DNA of 64,000 nt from Mesorhabditis belari (taxonomy: Eukaryota > Nematoda > Chromadorea > Rhabditida > Rhabditidae). The DNA is taken from contig CAUEEP010000903.1 in NCBI GenBank assembly GCA_958450365.1, positions 248,001-312,000 of the forward strand, read 5' to 3'. Each line of letters opens with the position of its first letter. Position 1 is the stretch's first letter. The translations under genes and the position numbers were made by a program. Positions 1 to 11,124 of the stretch are shown one piece after another. The notes under the pieces were generated by a model that was not told the origin of the DNA, ran no database searches, and worked only from the letters and a program-made list of their open reading frames with translations.

Positions 1-2
1 GT

Positions 3-257
3 AAAGCCACCGATCTCGACACAAATGATTGTTTTCCCGAAAATTGGACAGAATCTGTATCGAAAGTTCTGGGGGAAATCGATCGAAATCATTTGATAAT
101 CTCTTTCCAAGAGCACAACAAATGCGGACGATGGGAGAATCAATTCCTGCTCTCGACGAACACCATTACGGCTCATCCTTCCAAAAAAAAAATCGTCACA
201 TTGAGCCGTTTCAAAGTGAAATTCCCTGTCATTCGTAAATCGTTATTTACTTTGTAA
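3..257 (+). CDS. 3' end of an unrecognised gene (partial)
   Basis: An open frame enters from the left edge and runs to a TAA at 255-257; its start is outside the window. A diverged copy of the same reading lies at about 35690-35985, also just upstream of a lectin gene, but a one-base deletion there breaks the frame. Two copies keeping similar protein readings argue for a real neighbour of the lectin unit. The peptide includes LIISFQEHNKCGRW and a basic tail. I do not recognise a domain. It could be only the last exon of a longer gene, or already a pseudogene fragment. Confidence 0.35.
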   Translation, partial: KATDLDTNDCFPENWTESVSKVLGEIDRNHLIISFQEHNKCGRWENQFLLSTNTITAHPSKKKIVTLSRFKVKFPVIRKSLFTL

Positions 258-261
258 ATCG

Positions 262-455
262 GGCATTCCCCTCCTTTCTCTTTATTTTCCGTGGTAAGAA
301 ATCCCTATGTTGCTTGACAACAAATTTCTTGTTTGATTTGGTCTTCTCTCATCAATTCTGTCTCTTCAGTAGCTGTTTCCTTTAATTTTCACTTGTTCTT
401 CGGGAAAATTCAGTTATTTTGTAGGCGTCCAATCGTCTAGCAACCGTCTAGCAAA
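262..455 (+). promoter_or_regulatory. Shared upstream block of lectin genes
   Basis: This pyrimidine-rich block directly precedes the ATG at 456. Near-copies precede the starts of lectins C (about 6535-6732), H (35965-36154) and J (49750-49903), and lie inverted at 26310-26420, 45570-45740 and 60580-60710. It ends in a possible splice or trans-splice acceptor (AAAATTCAG at about 403-411) some 45 bases before the ATG. An in-frame stop between acceptor and ATG supports the chosen start. A promoter role is inferred from conservation and position. Confidence 0.4.
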
Positions 456-2063
456 ATGGACAATCTCTCGAATCCCCAACGCGAAGCCGAAAAGAATGTC
501 AAACGCATAGAAGAACCGGTCATGTCGTTGAAGAAAATCGCCCAACTCGAAGCCGATTTGTGGGTTTTTCGCCAAATCTTTGCTTCTATCAAAAACAGTC
601 TTTAATTTAATCGAAGAGTTTAGGGAAGAAATGAAAATGAACAAAGAGGTCGAGATTAGTCGATTGGCAGCAAATATGGCGATCGAGGCGAATTTGAAAA
701 TCGCGAAGTTGGAGGCCGATTTGGTTGACGAAAGGGAGAGAATTGGAAAGTTGGAAGGAAAAACGACGATCTCGAAGCACAATTGTACTAATTTTGTAAC
801 TTTCTTTTCTGACAAGCCCAATGCATAGTTGAAATGCGAACTTTTTTCAGAAGAACTCAAATTATGGAGGTGAGGGAAGGAAAGGCCAAGATTGGAGAGC
901 TCGACGGGAAAATCAACGCGTTGCAGAGCAAAAACTTTGATCTCGAAACCCAAATGTGAGTTTATTTGGTATCTCTTGTCGACTGAGACTTGAGAAAACA
1001 GTTTTTTCACTCCCAAAACACCCATTCCACTCAATCTAATCAATTCCTCTCTAGACAATCTAAAAGGGAAAAAAAGTTGCAGGTAGGTTGATCTCTTTTT
1101 AAGGAAAGGGATTGATTATTTGTCTAAAAAATCTGGGGTAAACTTTTTCGAAGAAATTCAGAAATCGAACGATGAATCTCTCGGATCCGGGTGAATGGTC
1201 GTATTTGGCAAAAACCGCTTCTTGGTACAAGGTTTGGTGGATGTTGTGAACCGGGATTATCTTCATCTCAAGGTTATCGATCAATATATGACATTCGATG
1301 GCGCCGAGGCATATTGTGCGAGTCGAAGGATCGATTTAGTCTCAATTCACAGTCAGGAAGAGAACGATTTTGTTTGTGAACTCGGTAAGAAATCGAAATG
1401 ATTGAATTCTGAAAATTCAGGATTTTCGTAGAAATTTATGCTTTATAAACCAAAAACAATCGATATTTATTTCAGCGGAAACTCTTGTGAGTTCGAAAAC
1501 TGCTAGTTCGTTGGATGGTTTCTGGATAGGACTGAAGGTTGAACTTTTCTTATTGAAAGACATAAATAAATAGAAAGTAATGATCCTTTTAGCCATTTTC
1601 TGAAAAAATGAGCCCTTTGACTGATAGTTTTTTGATAGAAATAATGGTTTCAATTGGGAAACTAGAATAGTTTTTAAATGAAAAAAAATCGAAATATCAA
1701 CGGTGAAACATAAAAATTTCTTTATTCAGAGAAATCCGGACAAAGGAAATGCTTTTGAATGGACGGATGGAAGTTCGGTGGATTTCATTTATTGGGATTC
1801 GGAAGAGCCGGGTTCGAACACCCACGCTAAGGTGAGATTTTCAGGGTGAAATCTATTATTTATTTCCAATGCATAGTTAATCCAAAAATATTTGGATCAA
1901 CCTTAGGAGATTTCTTTGTGTAAAATAGCGTAGATGTTTTATCAAAGGATTTCCCGCAGAAATGAACACATTTCAGTTTTGGAGCTCTGATGGGATATGG
2001 GGGACCTCTCATCCTACCAATCATTTTCCTTTTATCTGCAAAAGGAACTCTCAATTCTCATAA
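456..2063 (+). pseudogene. Lectin A: coiled-coil C-type lectin-like gene, frameshifted
   Basis: Exons read 456-559, 624-784, 851-955 and 1055-1082 (coil), then 1162-1231, 1273-1384, 1476-1537, 1730-1831 and 1977-2063 (CTLD). The CTLD is intact: EWSYLAKTASWYK, then after a 41-base intron the AEAYC cysteine, IHSQEENDF, FWIGLK, FEWTDGSSVDF and FICK, stop TAA 2061-2063, AATAAA at 2096. The EPN/QPD position reads EPG. Exon 2 is 161 bases where intact relatives have a multiple of three; a deletion around 755-765 shifts the coil frame and brings a stop in the next exon. The first exon (MDNLSNPQREAEK...) has no signal peptide. Skipping of the third exon would restore an open frame, but nothing shows that this happens. 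Confidence 0.7.
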
Positions 2064-2155
2064 ATGCTTTGTGTTCTTTTCTGTGGACAAAAACCAATAA
2101 ATCTCATTTTATCCGGTCTTCTGAAAACGCAACTGCACATTATCTTTTACTTTAT

Positions 2156-2253
2156 TTCTGAACTGTTTGTTCAACATCTCATAAAAGTTTTCCCAAAGAT
2201 TCAGAATTCCGCCTGAAGCTGCAAGTATTTTGCTCCCTCGTCGCTCCTGAATA
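2156..2253 (-). pseudogene. Last exon remnant of convergent coiled-coil minigene
   Basis: On the minus strand this matches exon 2 of the small coiled-coil gene found intact-looking at 22620-22860: acceptor TATTCAG, then codons for SDEGAKYLQLQAEF, then an early TGA. The first exon is missing. It lies about 95 bases past the stop of lectin A, in the convergent arrangement seen at most lectin loci. Confidence 0.5.
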
Positions 2254-2589
2254 GACTATTAGATATGGAATATGGTTTATAATCAAAAGGGATTTCATTC
2301 GGAATTCACTCTGCACTCTGCCACCAATTGGAGCCGGATTCTTCTTGAGATGATTGGCAAAGTTTGGCTTGATCACACTGCAAATGGTCGAAACGAATGA
2401 AATTTTTCTTAGGTATTCGGCAAATATTTGGGGAAGAGCGTTGTGAAAGGGATGTTGATGTAATTTCACGGATCAACCACAATTTCTCGAGGGGATTTCG
2501 GGAAGCCGTGTAGTCGTTGGCACTTGGAGGCAAAAGATGAGCAGATGGCTTTCTGTGAGTTTTGGGTTTTTGAACCAGATTCTTCAAAC

Positions 2590-2634
2590 AGACCAGACTA
2601 TCAGTCTGGTCTTATCTGCAAAAGGGGCTCTCAA
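2590..2634 (+). pseudogene. Isolated CTLD last-exon fragment
   Basis: The reading YQSGLICKRGSQF(L) followed by TAA, then a typical 3' flank (tgcacattatcg), matches the final exon of the lectins. No other CTLD exon is attached. The preceding 2260-2590 stretch holds no exon I can recognise; part of it (about 2485-2580) recurs at about 21840-21900. Confidence 0.5.
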
Positions 2635-3041
2635 TTCTTATAAATGCTTTGTTTTCCTTTCTGTTGACAAGAACCAATGATCCAATCTTATTCAGTCTTC
2701 TGGAAACACACAACTGCACATTATCGTTCGTGTTCGTCAGTTTCGCATTGAGGAGATCGGATTTCACTTCTCGCTAACAAATACACAGAAAATGTTTGAT
2801 TTATCACTGCACTATCTCTGTTTCCGATTGTTGTTGTCGCCCATTCGATTCATCGATTGAAATTCCCCTCCAATTCGATATGATGAATAAGATTTACAGG
2901 AATTACCTGAGAATAGCTGAGAAAACGATGCTCCATGGAGCAAAGGCGTCGGCTCCCTCGATTTGTTTTAGGCTCTTAACGATAAATAGTTTCATAAAAA
3001 TAGCTTCATTAATCTATTTAGAATCTCCATTACAATATACA

Positions 3042-3106
3042 GTACGTTCCAATTCTTAACCCCACCCTCTATAAATTAAAGATCTTTGCATTTTGAACAA
3101 CGCTTT
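3042..3106 (+). mobile_element. Solo terminal repeat of a Tc1-type element
   Basis: After a TA comes CAGTACGTTCCAATTCTTAA followed by CACCCTCTA and a further 35 bases. The same pattern starts at 63938 (CAGTGTGTTTCAAATTCTTAA...CACCCTCTA). After about 65 bases the sequence returns abruptly to the last intron of lectin B, whose final exon is missing. This is a truncated end that probably removed the 3' end of lectin B. Confidence 0.45.
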
Positions 3107-3227
3107 GATAAAACAATTCGTGTTATTTCACAAAAAGAATTTTCCTCAGATTGATCCAAATATTTTTGGATTAATTATACATTGCAAATTGGAAAAAATA
3201 TTGATGATTTCACGTTGAAAATCTCAC

Positions 3228-4256
3228 ATAAGCGTGGGTGTTCGAATTCGGCTGTCCTTCATCCCAATTCGTGAAATCCATTGAACTTCCATCCGTCCAT
3301 TCAAAAGCATTTTCTTTGATCGAATTTCTCTGAATAAAGAAATTTTTATGTTTCACTGTTGATGTGTCAACCAAATTTTTTTCCATTTGAAAACTATGAG
3401 AGACTAAATCAGGTTTCTATCAGTCTCTATCATTTCAGATTTCCATCAAAGAACTATCAGTCAAACGAATCTTTTTCACCAAAAAGCCTTCCTAAAATGC
3501 CTGAAAGAATCTTACTTTCTTTTTATTCATTACTTTCAATGAGTAAAATTCAACCTTCAGTCCGATCCAGAACGACTATCCTTCATCCATATCAATATTT
3601 TTCGCTGAAATAAATATCGATTGTTTTGGGTTTATAAAGCAGAAATCTCTACGAAAATCATGAATTTTCAGAATTGAATCACTTCGATTTCTTACCGAGT
3701 CTCCAAACAAAGTCGTTCTCTTCCTGACTGTGAATGGAGACTAAGCGGCTCTTTCGACTCGCACAATATGCCTCGGCTTCATCAAATGAAATTCTTTGAT
3801 CGATAACCCTGAGATGAAGATAATCCCGGTTCACAACATCCACCAAACCTTGTACCAAGAAGCGGTTTTTGCCAAATACGACCATCGATCCCGATACAGA
3901 TCCAAGAGATCCATGGTTCGATTTCTGAATTTCTTCGGAAAACATTAGTCCAGATCCTTTAGACAAATACTCAATCTATTTTCTTAAAAAACGCATAAAT
4001 CTGCCCGCAACCTCTTGATTTCGGTCATTTTGTTTTCTCTTTTAAATTGTCAAGAGGGGAGTGGATTGGATTGATTGGCATTGGTGTTTTGGGAGTGAAA
4101 AAAAATCTTTTCTCAAGTCTCAGTCGGCAAGAGATACCAAATAAACTCACACTTGGGTTTCGAGGTCAGAGTTCTTGCTCTGCAACGCGGTGATTTTCCC
4201 TTCGACCTCTCCAATCTTGGCTTTTCCGCCTCTCACTTCTGTATTTTGAGTTCTTC
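3228..4256 (-). pseudogene. Lectin B: truncated lectin pseudogene
   Basis: Minus-strand CTLD exons at 3228-3329, 3555-3604, 3696-3808 and 3849-3924, plus one coil exon at 4150-4256. The last CTLD exon is gone (replaced by a transposon end) and the N-terminal exons are missing. The WIGLK exon carries an in-frame TAG just before SFWIGLK. The coil exon next to the CTLD (about 4015-4065) has lost both splice sites, as in lectins F and G. The sugar-motif position reads QPN. The acceptor of the 41-base intron reads CTCAGG, which would also shift the frame. Confidence 0.75.
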
Positions 4257-4321
4257 TGAAAAAGTCGTTTTGGTGTTTGTAGCTTTGCTCGACCGAGAAG
4301 AGCTTCTCGTCAGAAAACAGG

Positions 4322-4560
4322 ATTCGCTTTGCATGGAATGCTGTTTGAAGACACGACCGAAGACTTATAGGCATTCAAACGCCTATCAAGTCAAATGTCC
4401 AACATACCTACACATATCTATGCTACGTACTACGTCAACAAACAGAAAAATCAATTTCGAGGTAGATGAATTCTCTTTACTGTCGCTAGTTCTTCTATAG
4501 ATTTGCTCAATGAACTACCCGAAATGACTCGACAAATGGAAACCATCGAGGCAGCTTTAA
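4322..4560 (+). pseudogene. Broken copy of the small CxxC-protein gene
   Basis: This matches, in the opposite orientation, the intact two-exon gene at 28136-28450: ATGGAATGCTG..., KHSNAYQVKCPT, then donor GTAGATG and the start of exon 2 (LLNELPEMTRQME). A two-base gain after KCPT shifts the frame and removes the second cysteine of the CPTC pair. The copy ends near 4560, where a lectin exon fragment begins. Confidence 0.5.
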
Positions 4561-4562
4561 TG

Positions 4563-4641
4563 AATTGAGACTAAATGGCTCTTTCGACTCGCACAATATG
4601 CCTCAGCTTCATCAAATGTCATTTCCTGATCAATAACCTTG
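4563..4641 (-). pseudogene. Isolated CTLD exon fragment
   Basis: On the minus strand: CATCTCAAG acceptor, then VIDQEMTFDEAEAYC and HLVSI, the second CTLD exon of the lectin family, cut off in the middle. No neighbouring CTLD exons are present. From about 4640 to 4800 I see nothing recognisable. Confidence 0.55.
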
Positions 4642-4879
4642 AGATGAAGACATTCCGCAAATATGACTGAATGTGACTAATAAGTACAATAATTTGGATT
4701 GGCTTGGAACAAACACAAGAAAGTACAGATTTCCTTGTCTATTTCAATAGTTAAGTTCTAGCAATAATTGTGGAAGAGTTCGAAGCGTTAGTGGGGAATG
4801 GCCAGTTGCCTATCAGGAAACAACGGTGCAAAACGCGGCGCCGATTTTGATTGAAGGACTGCGAGTGGTATGACGGGTA

Positions 4880-5178
4880 ACTAAAGTCCTAAAGAAAACT
4901 GTGGTCCAGGAAAAAACAAAACGCAAAGTACATGGCCTAGGAATCTACTGCACTCCCGATCCAGGTAGGGCTCTCGATTACGCGACAAAGCAAAAGCACA
5001 CTGATAGGAACTACTACAAGCTTTTCTTTCAGGTGATTGAACTGTACACTGAAAGAAATTATGGACTCAATTATTTATAAATATTTCTAGGCTCGAGTCG
5101 ACCCTGATAGGAGAACGATTAAGGATGTGCAAAGCATGGAGTACCTGGCCACGCCGACTACTGGCTATGACCGACAGT
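4880..5178 (+). pseudogene. Unrecognised two-exon coding fragment (GIYCTPDP)
   Basis: A frame reading VHGLGIYCTPDPGRALDYA and ending YYKLFFQ is followed by a 63-base intron (GTGATTG...TTTCTAG) and then ARVDPDRRTIKDV...YLATPTTGYDRQ and a TGA. Upstream the frame has stops. The GIYCTPDP...Y...QARVDP pattern recalls a domain in uncharacterised proteins, but I cannot name the family with confidence. Good splice sites and protein-like composition support former coding use. Confidence 0.35.
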
Positions 5179-5499
5179 GACCTGATTCGATCCTATGGGC
5201 TCTGTATCTTCCGATGTTGAGAGTTAACTGAAGAACCATAACCATAAATACTCATAACCTTCACAATAAGAAGCTTCCACAATTCAGGAAAAGCAGTGTC
5301 TTCGACTGAAAGAGCAAAATTTCGACAAAACGATACGTCTCGTGGTTTTTTCTTTACATGTTTTAAAAATGTCAAAAATTATAGATGATCTGGGACATGA
5401 CATTCCTGTGATGCTGCAGGGTCCGCAATGATGAAAGAGAGTCTCTTCCGGGACAATTCTTCAATATAACAATAACAATACTAGACGTCTTATAAAAGA

Positions 5500-5900
5500 G
5501 CATTTTTTGATGAATAAATCGCTAGGAACTTCGGAAGAGAAGGCAATTCGAGAAAAAATTCAGGTTCTAGCCGAAAAAGATGAAAACGATGAGCTCGGCT
5601 TGATCTGGATGTAAGTGTATAGTGTTTTAGAGCATTAGCTCTTACCAAAGATAAGTTTACTTTCAAATATGGTAGTCTTACTTTTGTAGCTTCAACAAAC
5701 CGAGGAAGAACGATGAGGACGAGGACGACGACGAGGATCCATTCATCAAGCCACAATCAATTTCACTTTTGGCTCAATTTACGTTCAAAGGACCGAAGGA
5801 CGGTCGATTATCACTTTTTCAATCCAACCGATCTGGAATATAAATTGGCCAAGAAGGTAGCGTTTCGAGATCAATTCAATTCATTTTCCACAAATTAGAT
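5500..5900 (+). pseudogene. Unrecognised acidic gene fragment, copy 1 of 3
   Basis: One exon reads TSEEKAIREKIQVLAEKDEN and ends at donor GTAAGTG (about 5612); after an intron ending TTTTGTAG (about 5689) comes FNKPRKNDEDEDDDEDPFIK, then LLAQFTFKGP and, in another frame, YHFFNPTDLEYKLAKK before a GTAGCG donor. Copies lie on the minus strand at 10810-11122 and 29082-29400. All show small frame changes between the LAQFTFKGP and FNPT parts. I do not recognise the protein. Confidence 0.4.
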
Positions 5901-5959
5901 GCTTGCAATGATAGATTCGAAATTAACCACTCCAAGTGTTTGTAAGTATCTTATGAAAG

Positions 5960-6530
5960 AGCTGGTGGGTTCAATTGGACACCAATGTAAACTTAAAGAA
6001 TCTAGACTCCACCTATTCAAATGCATATCAATTCTTTGGTTGGCAAATGAAAACTCGGTTAAAAACTAGCAAGTGAGGTGTTACACTTGTTGAAAGACAA
6101 AGATGGGTATTCAAAGTTAAATAATAAAACAAAATTAAAAATTTTGAGCATGAATGGAAGGCTGAGCTTTGTTATTTGCACAAAAGTTAGGCTTATTCTG
6201 GAAAAAGGTGAAATCATCAGGGAAACCCGAAATTATCGATATTTATTCATTTATTTATTTCCAATGCATAGTTAATTCAAACATCTTTCTATCAATCAGC
6301 GTAAGTTTCTTTTCTTTCCTTTTCTTCAGAAATGAACACATTTCAGTTCTGGAAAAGTAAAGTAAAGGCATTACCGTGGGGAAAAGCCACTAAACAAGTT
6401 CTCTAATCCTGGTAGTCTGAATATTGGTAAATTATAGAGGAAATCCGAGTGTTCTCATTCTATTTCTTGCCCCAAATCATTGTTGTTTTGTAGAAGTTTT
6501 CGTTTCCGGTTTTCGGTTAACAACTGATGA
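5960..6530. other. Non-coding interval made of duplicated flank
   Basis: No gene is visible. About 6160-6490 repeats, often inverted, at 27850-27940/28690-28870, 45780-45930 and 60345-60560. The copy at 26440-27860 has the DD37D transposon inserted at the position corresponding to about 6430, which makes this one of its empty sites. Confidence 0.45.
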
Positions 6531-6732
6531 CTAAACGAATCGGGCATTCCCCCCCTCCTTTCCCTTTATTTTCCGCGATAAGATATCCCTATTTTGCTTG
6601 GCAACAAATTTCTTTTTTGATTTTGTCTTCTCTCATCAATTCTGCCTCTTTAGTATCTGTTTCATTTAATTTTCACTTGTTCTTCAAGGAAATTCAGTCA
6701 TCTTGTAGGCATCCAATCGTCTAGCAACCGAA

Positions 6733-8828
6733 ATGGACAATCTCTCGAATCCCCCAACGCGAAGCCGATCTGTGGTTTTTTCGCCAAATCTTTGCTTCTA
6801 TCAAAAACGGCCTTTAATTTAATTGAAGAGTTTAGAGAAGAAATGAAAAAGGAGATGAGTCAATTGACAGCAAAAATGGCTCAAATCAAGGCGTATTTAA
6901 TGGGGGAAAACGCGAAGTTGGAGGCCGATTTGGTTGACGGAGGGGAGAGAAATCGAGAATTGGAAAGGAAAATCGCCGAGACCTTAAAGAAAAACGAAGA
7001 TCTCGAAGCACAATTGTACTAATTCTGTAATTTTCTTTTCTGACAAGCTCAAAGTAAAATAGAGATAAAATTCGAACTTTTTTAGAAGAGCTCGAAATAC
7101 GGAAGTGAGAGACGGAAAAGCCAGGATTCGAGTGCAAGACGAAGAAATCAACGCATTGAAGAGCAAAAACTCTGACCTCGAAAACCAAATGTGGATTTAT
7201 TTGGAAACTCTTGTCGACTGAGATTTGAGAAAATATTTTTTTGACTCCCAAAACACCCATTACACTTAATACAATCAATTTCTCTCTAGACAATTTGAAA
7301 AAGCAAACAAGACGGCCGAAATTGTGAAGTTGCAGGCAGATTTGTGAGTTTTTTTAAGGAAAAGGACTGAGTGTTCGTTTAAAAAGACGAAAATGTGGGT
7401 GAAATGAACAAATCTGGAAGAATTTAAACTCATCTTTTTCAATCAATGTGAACAAAGGGAAAGAAGTGATGAATTCACGAAGATCAACTCGAAAATCTCG
7501 CAAAGTGATGATCGATCGACGAAGATTGGTGCTGATTTGCGAGGCGAGATGTGAGTTTTGAGTTCCTTTAAAGAAATCCCTGAGAATGGAACACTTCTAG
7601 AGATTCCAAAGTCGCCAAAATGTCAAGGACCATCTCCACGAAAATGGCCCAAATTGAGGCGGATTTAATGGGGAAAATCATGAAGTTGGAGGCTGATTTG
7701 TGGGTTCAACAATATTAGAATCTAACGATCTCCTGTAGACTGAGACTTGAGAAAACAGTTTTTTTTTGGCTCGCAAAACACCCATTCCAATCCATCCAAT
7801 CAATTCCTTTCTAGACAATTTGAAAGGGAAAACAAAACGGCCGAAAAGTTGCAGGCAGATTTGTGAGTTTTTTTAAAGAAAAGGATTGAGTATTGATCTT
7901 AAAAATCTGGAGTAAAGTTCTTGGAAGAAATTCAGAAATCGAACAATGAATTTCTTGGAATTGGAAACTGGATGGTCGTATTTGGCAAAAACCGCTTCCT
8001 GGTACAAGGTTTGATGGATGTTGTGAACCAGGATCATATTCATCTCAAGGCTTTCGATCAAGAAATGACATTCGATGAAGCCGAGGCATATTGTGCAGAC
8101 CAAATGGGCCATTTAGTCTCCATTCACAGTCAGGAAGAGAACGATTTTGTTCGGAAACTCGGTAAGAAATCGAAATGATTCAATTCTGAAAATTCATGAT
8201 TTTCGTAGAAATTTATGCTTTATAAACCAAAAACAACCGATATTTATTTCAGCGAAAACTGTTGATTCGAATCGGTCGTTCTGGATCGGACTGAAGGTTG
8301 AAGTTTTCTTATTGAAAGACATAAATAAAGAGAAAGTGATAATTCTTTCATCCATTTTCGGAAGGCTCTTTTTGAAGAAATGTTTCGTTTGACTGATAGT
8401 TCTTTGATAGAAATAATGGTTTAAGGATAATAAGAAAGGAAAATCGGATCGAAATATCAATGTCTAAACATAAAATTTCTTTATTCAGAGAAATCCGAAC
8501 AAAAGAGATGCTTTGGAATGGACGGATGGAAGTTCGGTGGATTTCATTAATTGGCATCGGGGACAACCTGATTCGGACACCCACGCTGCGGTGAGATTTT
8601 TAACGTGAAATCATCAATATTTATTCCAATTTCCAATGCATAATTAACCCCGAAATAATTCGATCGATCTGAGGAAATTTCTTTTTGTGAAATAACGCAA
8701 AGGGTTTTATCAAAGGATTTCCATCAGAAATGAACACATTTCAGCTTTGGAACGACGATGGGAAATGGAGGCTCTATTCTCCTACCTATCAGTTTGGTCT
8801 TATCTGCAAAAGGAGCTCTCAATTCTGA
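6733..8828 (+). pseudogene. Lectin C: longest coil, first exon and one splice site damaged
   Basis: Exons: 6733-6771, 6836-7015, 7086-7190, 7290-7343, about 7444-7552, 7601-7699, 7815-7862 (coil), then 7936-8008, 8050-8161, 8253-8296, 8489-8590 and 8745-8828 (CTLD), AATAAA at 8864. The CTLD is open throughout and is the only copy keeping both a QPD motif and a WND (LWNDDGKW), the classical sugar/Ca2+ positions. Defects: exon 1 has an extra C in a C run (MDNLSNPPT...), and the acceptor before 7444 reads TTTCAA instead of TTTCAG. Skipping that exon keeps the frame, so the extra C, possibly a sequencing error, is the main block. Confidence 0.75.
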
Positions 8829-8944
8829 TAAATGCTTTTTTTTCTTCTCTGTAGACAAAAACCAATAAATCCATTTTATTCGTTTAGATGAAAACACACA
8901 ACTGCACATTATCTTTTTCTTTATTTCTGAATTGTTTGTTCAAA

Positions 8945-9216
8945 ATCTCATATAAAGTTCTCCCAAAAACCCAGAATTCCGCCTGAAGCTGCAACTATTT
9001 TGCTCTCTCGTCGCTCCTGAATAGACTATTAGATAAACGTGTTGAACATCAATGGACATCAACATGAGGAAACTGACAATTCTTCGTGAAGGTCGCTCTT
9101 CTCGTCCCTCAACTCGTCGATTTGTCTTCGATTTTCGGATTTCTCTGAATAAAGAAATTTTTATGTTTAGAGATTGATATTTCGATCCGACTTTTCTTTT
9201 TTATTATTGAAATTAT
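8945..9216 (-). pseudogene. Convergent coiled-coil minigene remnant fused to lectin intron
   Basis: Minus-strand exon 2 (about 8950-9029) and the end of exon 1 (IDELRDEKSDLHEE, about 9080-9130) of the minigene follow the 3' end of lectin C. At about 9133 the sequence switches to the start of a lectin exon (ctgaataaag, minus strand) and its intron, so the minigene has lost its 5' end through a recombination or deletion junction. Confidence 0.5.
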
Positions 9217-9217
9217 T

Positions 9218-9395
9218 CTATTGGGTTGGCGAATTGAAAACTGCCGGCTATTGTCATATGTGACAATTTGAGCAATTTCTTCAAAACAAACCCATTTTGG
9301 TGTCAATGGAAAAGTTGTAGAGAATCAAAACTGAAGCTTATATCCAGATTTTCAGAACGAATCAAAAACTGGTTTTCAAATTTTCAAACCGATGA
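9218..9395. mobile_element. Mariner-related repeat fragment
   Basis: After a TA the sequence TTGGGTTGGCGAATTG begins, followed by about 150 bases that closely match one arm of the inverted repeat inside the element at 10170-10690 (AACCCATTTTGGTGTCAATGG and so on). Only one end is present. It is a truncated relative. Confidence 0.45.
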
Positions 9396-9630
9396 CTGAA
9401 GTCATTGGTGCTTTCCCTCTTCACAACTCCTTTAGCCATCTATTCCGCTGCAACCAACGATAAATTAACACTTCCAATCAGGTAATGATTTTCTTGTTGA
9501 ACGGATTTCTTTCTTTCAGACTACTTGGAATCGCTGAAAACTTCAATAAGCCTCTCAATGCAGTGACGGTCACAATTTCTTGATATTGCTCAGTGATGCC
9601 AGAGTTTCAGTAAGTAAATGATGAGTTGCT
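9395..9630 (+). pseudogene. Unrecognised two-exon fragment, copy of 42005-42240
   Basis: Both copies read LVLSLFTTPLAIYSAATND, KLTLPIR, a 41-44 base intron, then a second exon with AENFNK and LNAVTVTI. The hydrophobic start suggests a membrane or secreted protein. The copy here stops early (ISTGA); that at 42005-42240 runs a little further. The protein is not recognised. Confidence 0.3.
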
Positions 9631-10169
9631 CTTTTAATAAACTGTCCTTTACAATATCAAGTACTGAACCTAATATTTAGCTGTCCTTATAAAATGGTTC
9701 TTTGGCTTTCACAAATCAACTCGTTTTATATTATTCGTTATGGTGTCAGCGATATGTCTCAATATTGTCAATTTTGCATCTCGTTGAGGTTGGTCATGCG
9801 GTTACATGATTCTATTTACGGTTATTGGATCTAGTTTACAAGAAAAAGGGTATTCGAACTTGATACCGATCTAATATGTAAGAGAAAGTAGCTTGGGACC
9901 AATCTAATTGGAAACCAAAGCCAGCCAGCCAGCCTACTTTGCGCTAAATTTTTTGCGGAACTGGGCCTTTTCCCCAACTTGCATAACTTGCATAAATTCG
10001 GCGCAAAGTAGTCACCCCCAAAACCAGCTTCAATACGCTTTTGCAAGTTTTAAGAGCAGGAAAAGAAAGCAAAGGGTACGGTAATTGGGTGTGGTTTAGA
10101 GTTTTACCCTGAGAAAACTGTAACTTTTGCATTACCTTTAAATGACGGAAACCCATCTGATGTTAACTA

Positions 10170-10690
10170 TTGGGTTGGGGACTATGACTCGGCGGACAAA
10201 AGAAAGGCAAATTTATTGAACATAAAACCATGAATTCATTCGAAATAATTTCCATTATTATTGACGACTTCTGCCCATTTTAGAGGCAATTTGCGGATTC
10301 CTCTTTCGTAGTAGGATTTTGGTTTGTGTGTGAGACAAGTGTGAGACTCAAAAATGGAGGACTGGAGATGTCCCAGTTTGAGCACTTTCTTCAAAAGAAA
10401 CCCATTTTGGTGTTAATGGAAAAGTTATAGAGAATCAAAAATTAGGCTTATAGCCAAATTTCCAAAAAGGTACACTTAATAGTTTCGCTTAAAATGCAAG
10501 TTATGTGAAAATTCGTAAATTTGGCATTTCTTGAAAACCAGTTTCGGAATCATTCTGAAAATTTGGATATAAGCTTGATTTTTGATTCTCTACAACTTTT
10601 CCATTGACACCAAAATGGGTTTCTTTTGAAGAAAGTGCTCAAACTGTCACATATGACATATTGTCCGCCGAGTCATAGTCCCCAACCCAA
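10170..10690. mobile_element. Non-autonomous mariner derivative with internal hairpin
   Basis: TA-flanked, 521 bases, with near-perfect 30-base terminal inverted repeats (TTGGGTTGGGGACTATGACT...; the other end reads AGTCATAGTCCCCAACCCAA). Close to the left end the minus strand encodes a mariner transposase C-terminus (YYERGIRKLPLKWAEVV..NGNYF, about 10225-10300). The middle holds a second, long inverted repeat (arms about 10375-10470 and 10550-10650), so the whole could fold into a hairpin. It is an internally deleted mariner. Confidence 0.75.
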
Positions 10691-10809
10691 TATTTCAGTC
10701 GTTTCTTTGGTTTTCCACCAGCTTTTTGATAAGATACCTAAAAACAATTGGAGTGGTTAATTTCGAATCTCTCATTGCAAGTTGTGAAAAATGAATTGAA
10801 TTGATCTCG

Positions 10810-11122
10810 AAAAGCTACCTTCTTGGCCAATTTATATTCCAAATCGGTTGGATTGAAAAAGTGATACCCGACGGTCTTCTTTTAACTATCGGTCTAACTA
10901 TCGGTCCTTTGAACATAAATTGAGCCAAAATTAAAATTGCTTGTGGTTTGATGAGTGGATCCTCGTCGTCTTTTTTCTTTCTCGAAATCTTTTGACTTTT
11001 GACATGTAGTTGTAGGAATGTCCTCCGAAGAGGAAAACGATGTCGACGAAGAAATGATTGCATCCAACCGTTGCTTCTTTTGGAATCGAGACCAGCCTCA
11101 GAAACGGTTCATCGCTTCGGTA
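10810..11122 (-). pseudogene. Unrecognised acidic gene fragment, copy 2, cut by Tc1
   Basis: The minus strand reads SFLRRHRFPLRRTFLQLHVK, KKDDEDPLIKPQ, LILAQFMFKGPIV and then LEYKLAKK-like codons in another frame. It is the counterpart of 5500-5900 and 29082-29400. The Tc1-like element at 11125 is inserted in the continuation (GCTTCGGTA|TA), which in the 29 kb copy runs on uninterrupted, so this copy was split by that insertion. Confidence 0.4.
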
Positions 11123-11124
11123 TA

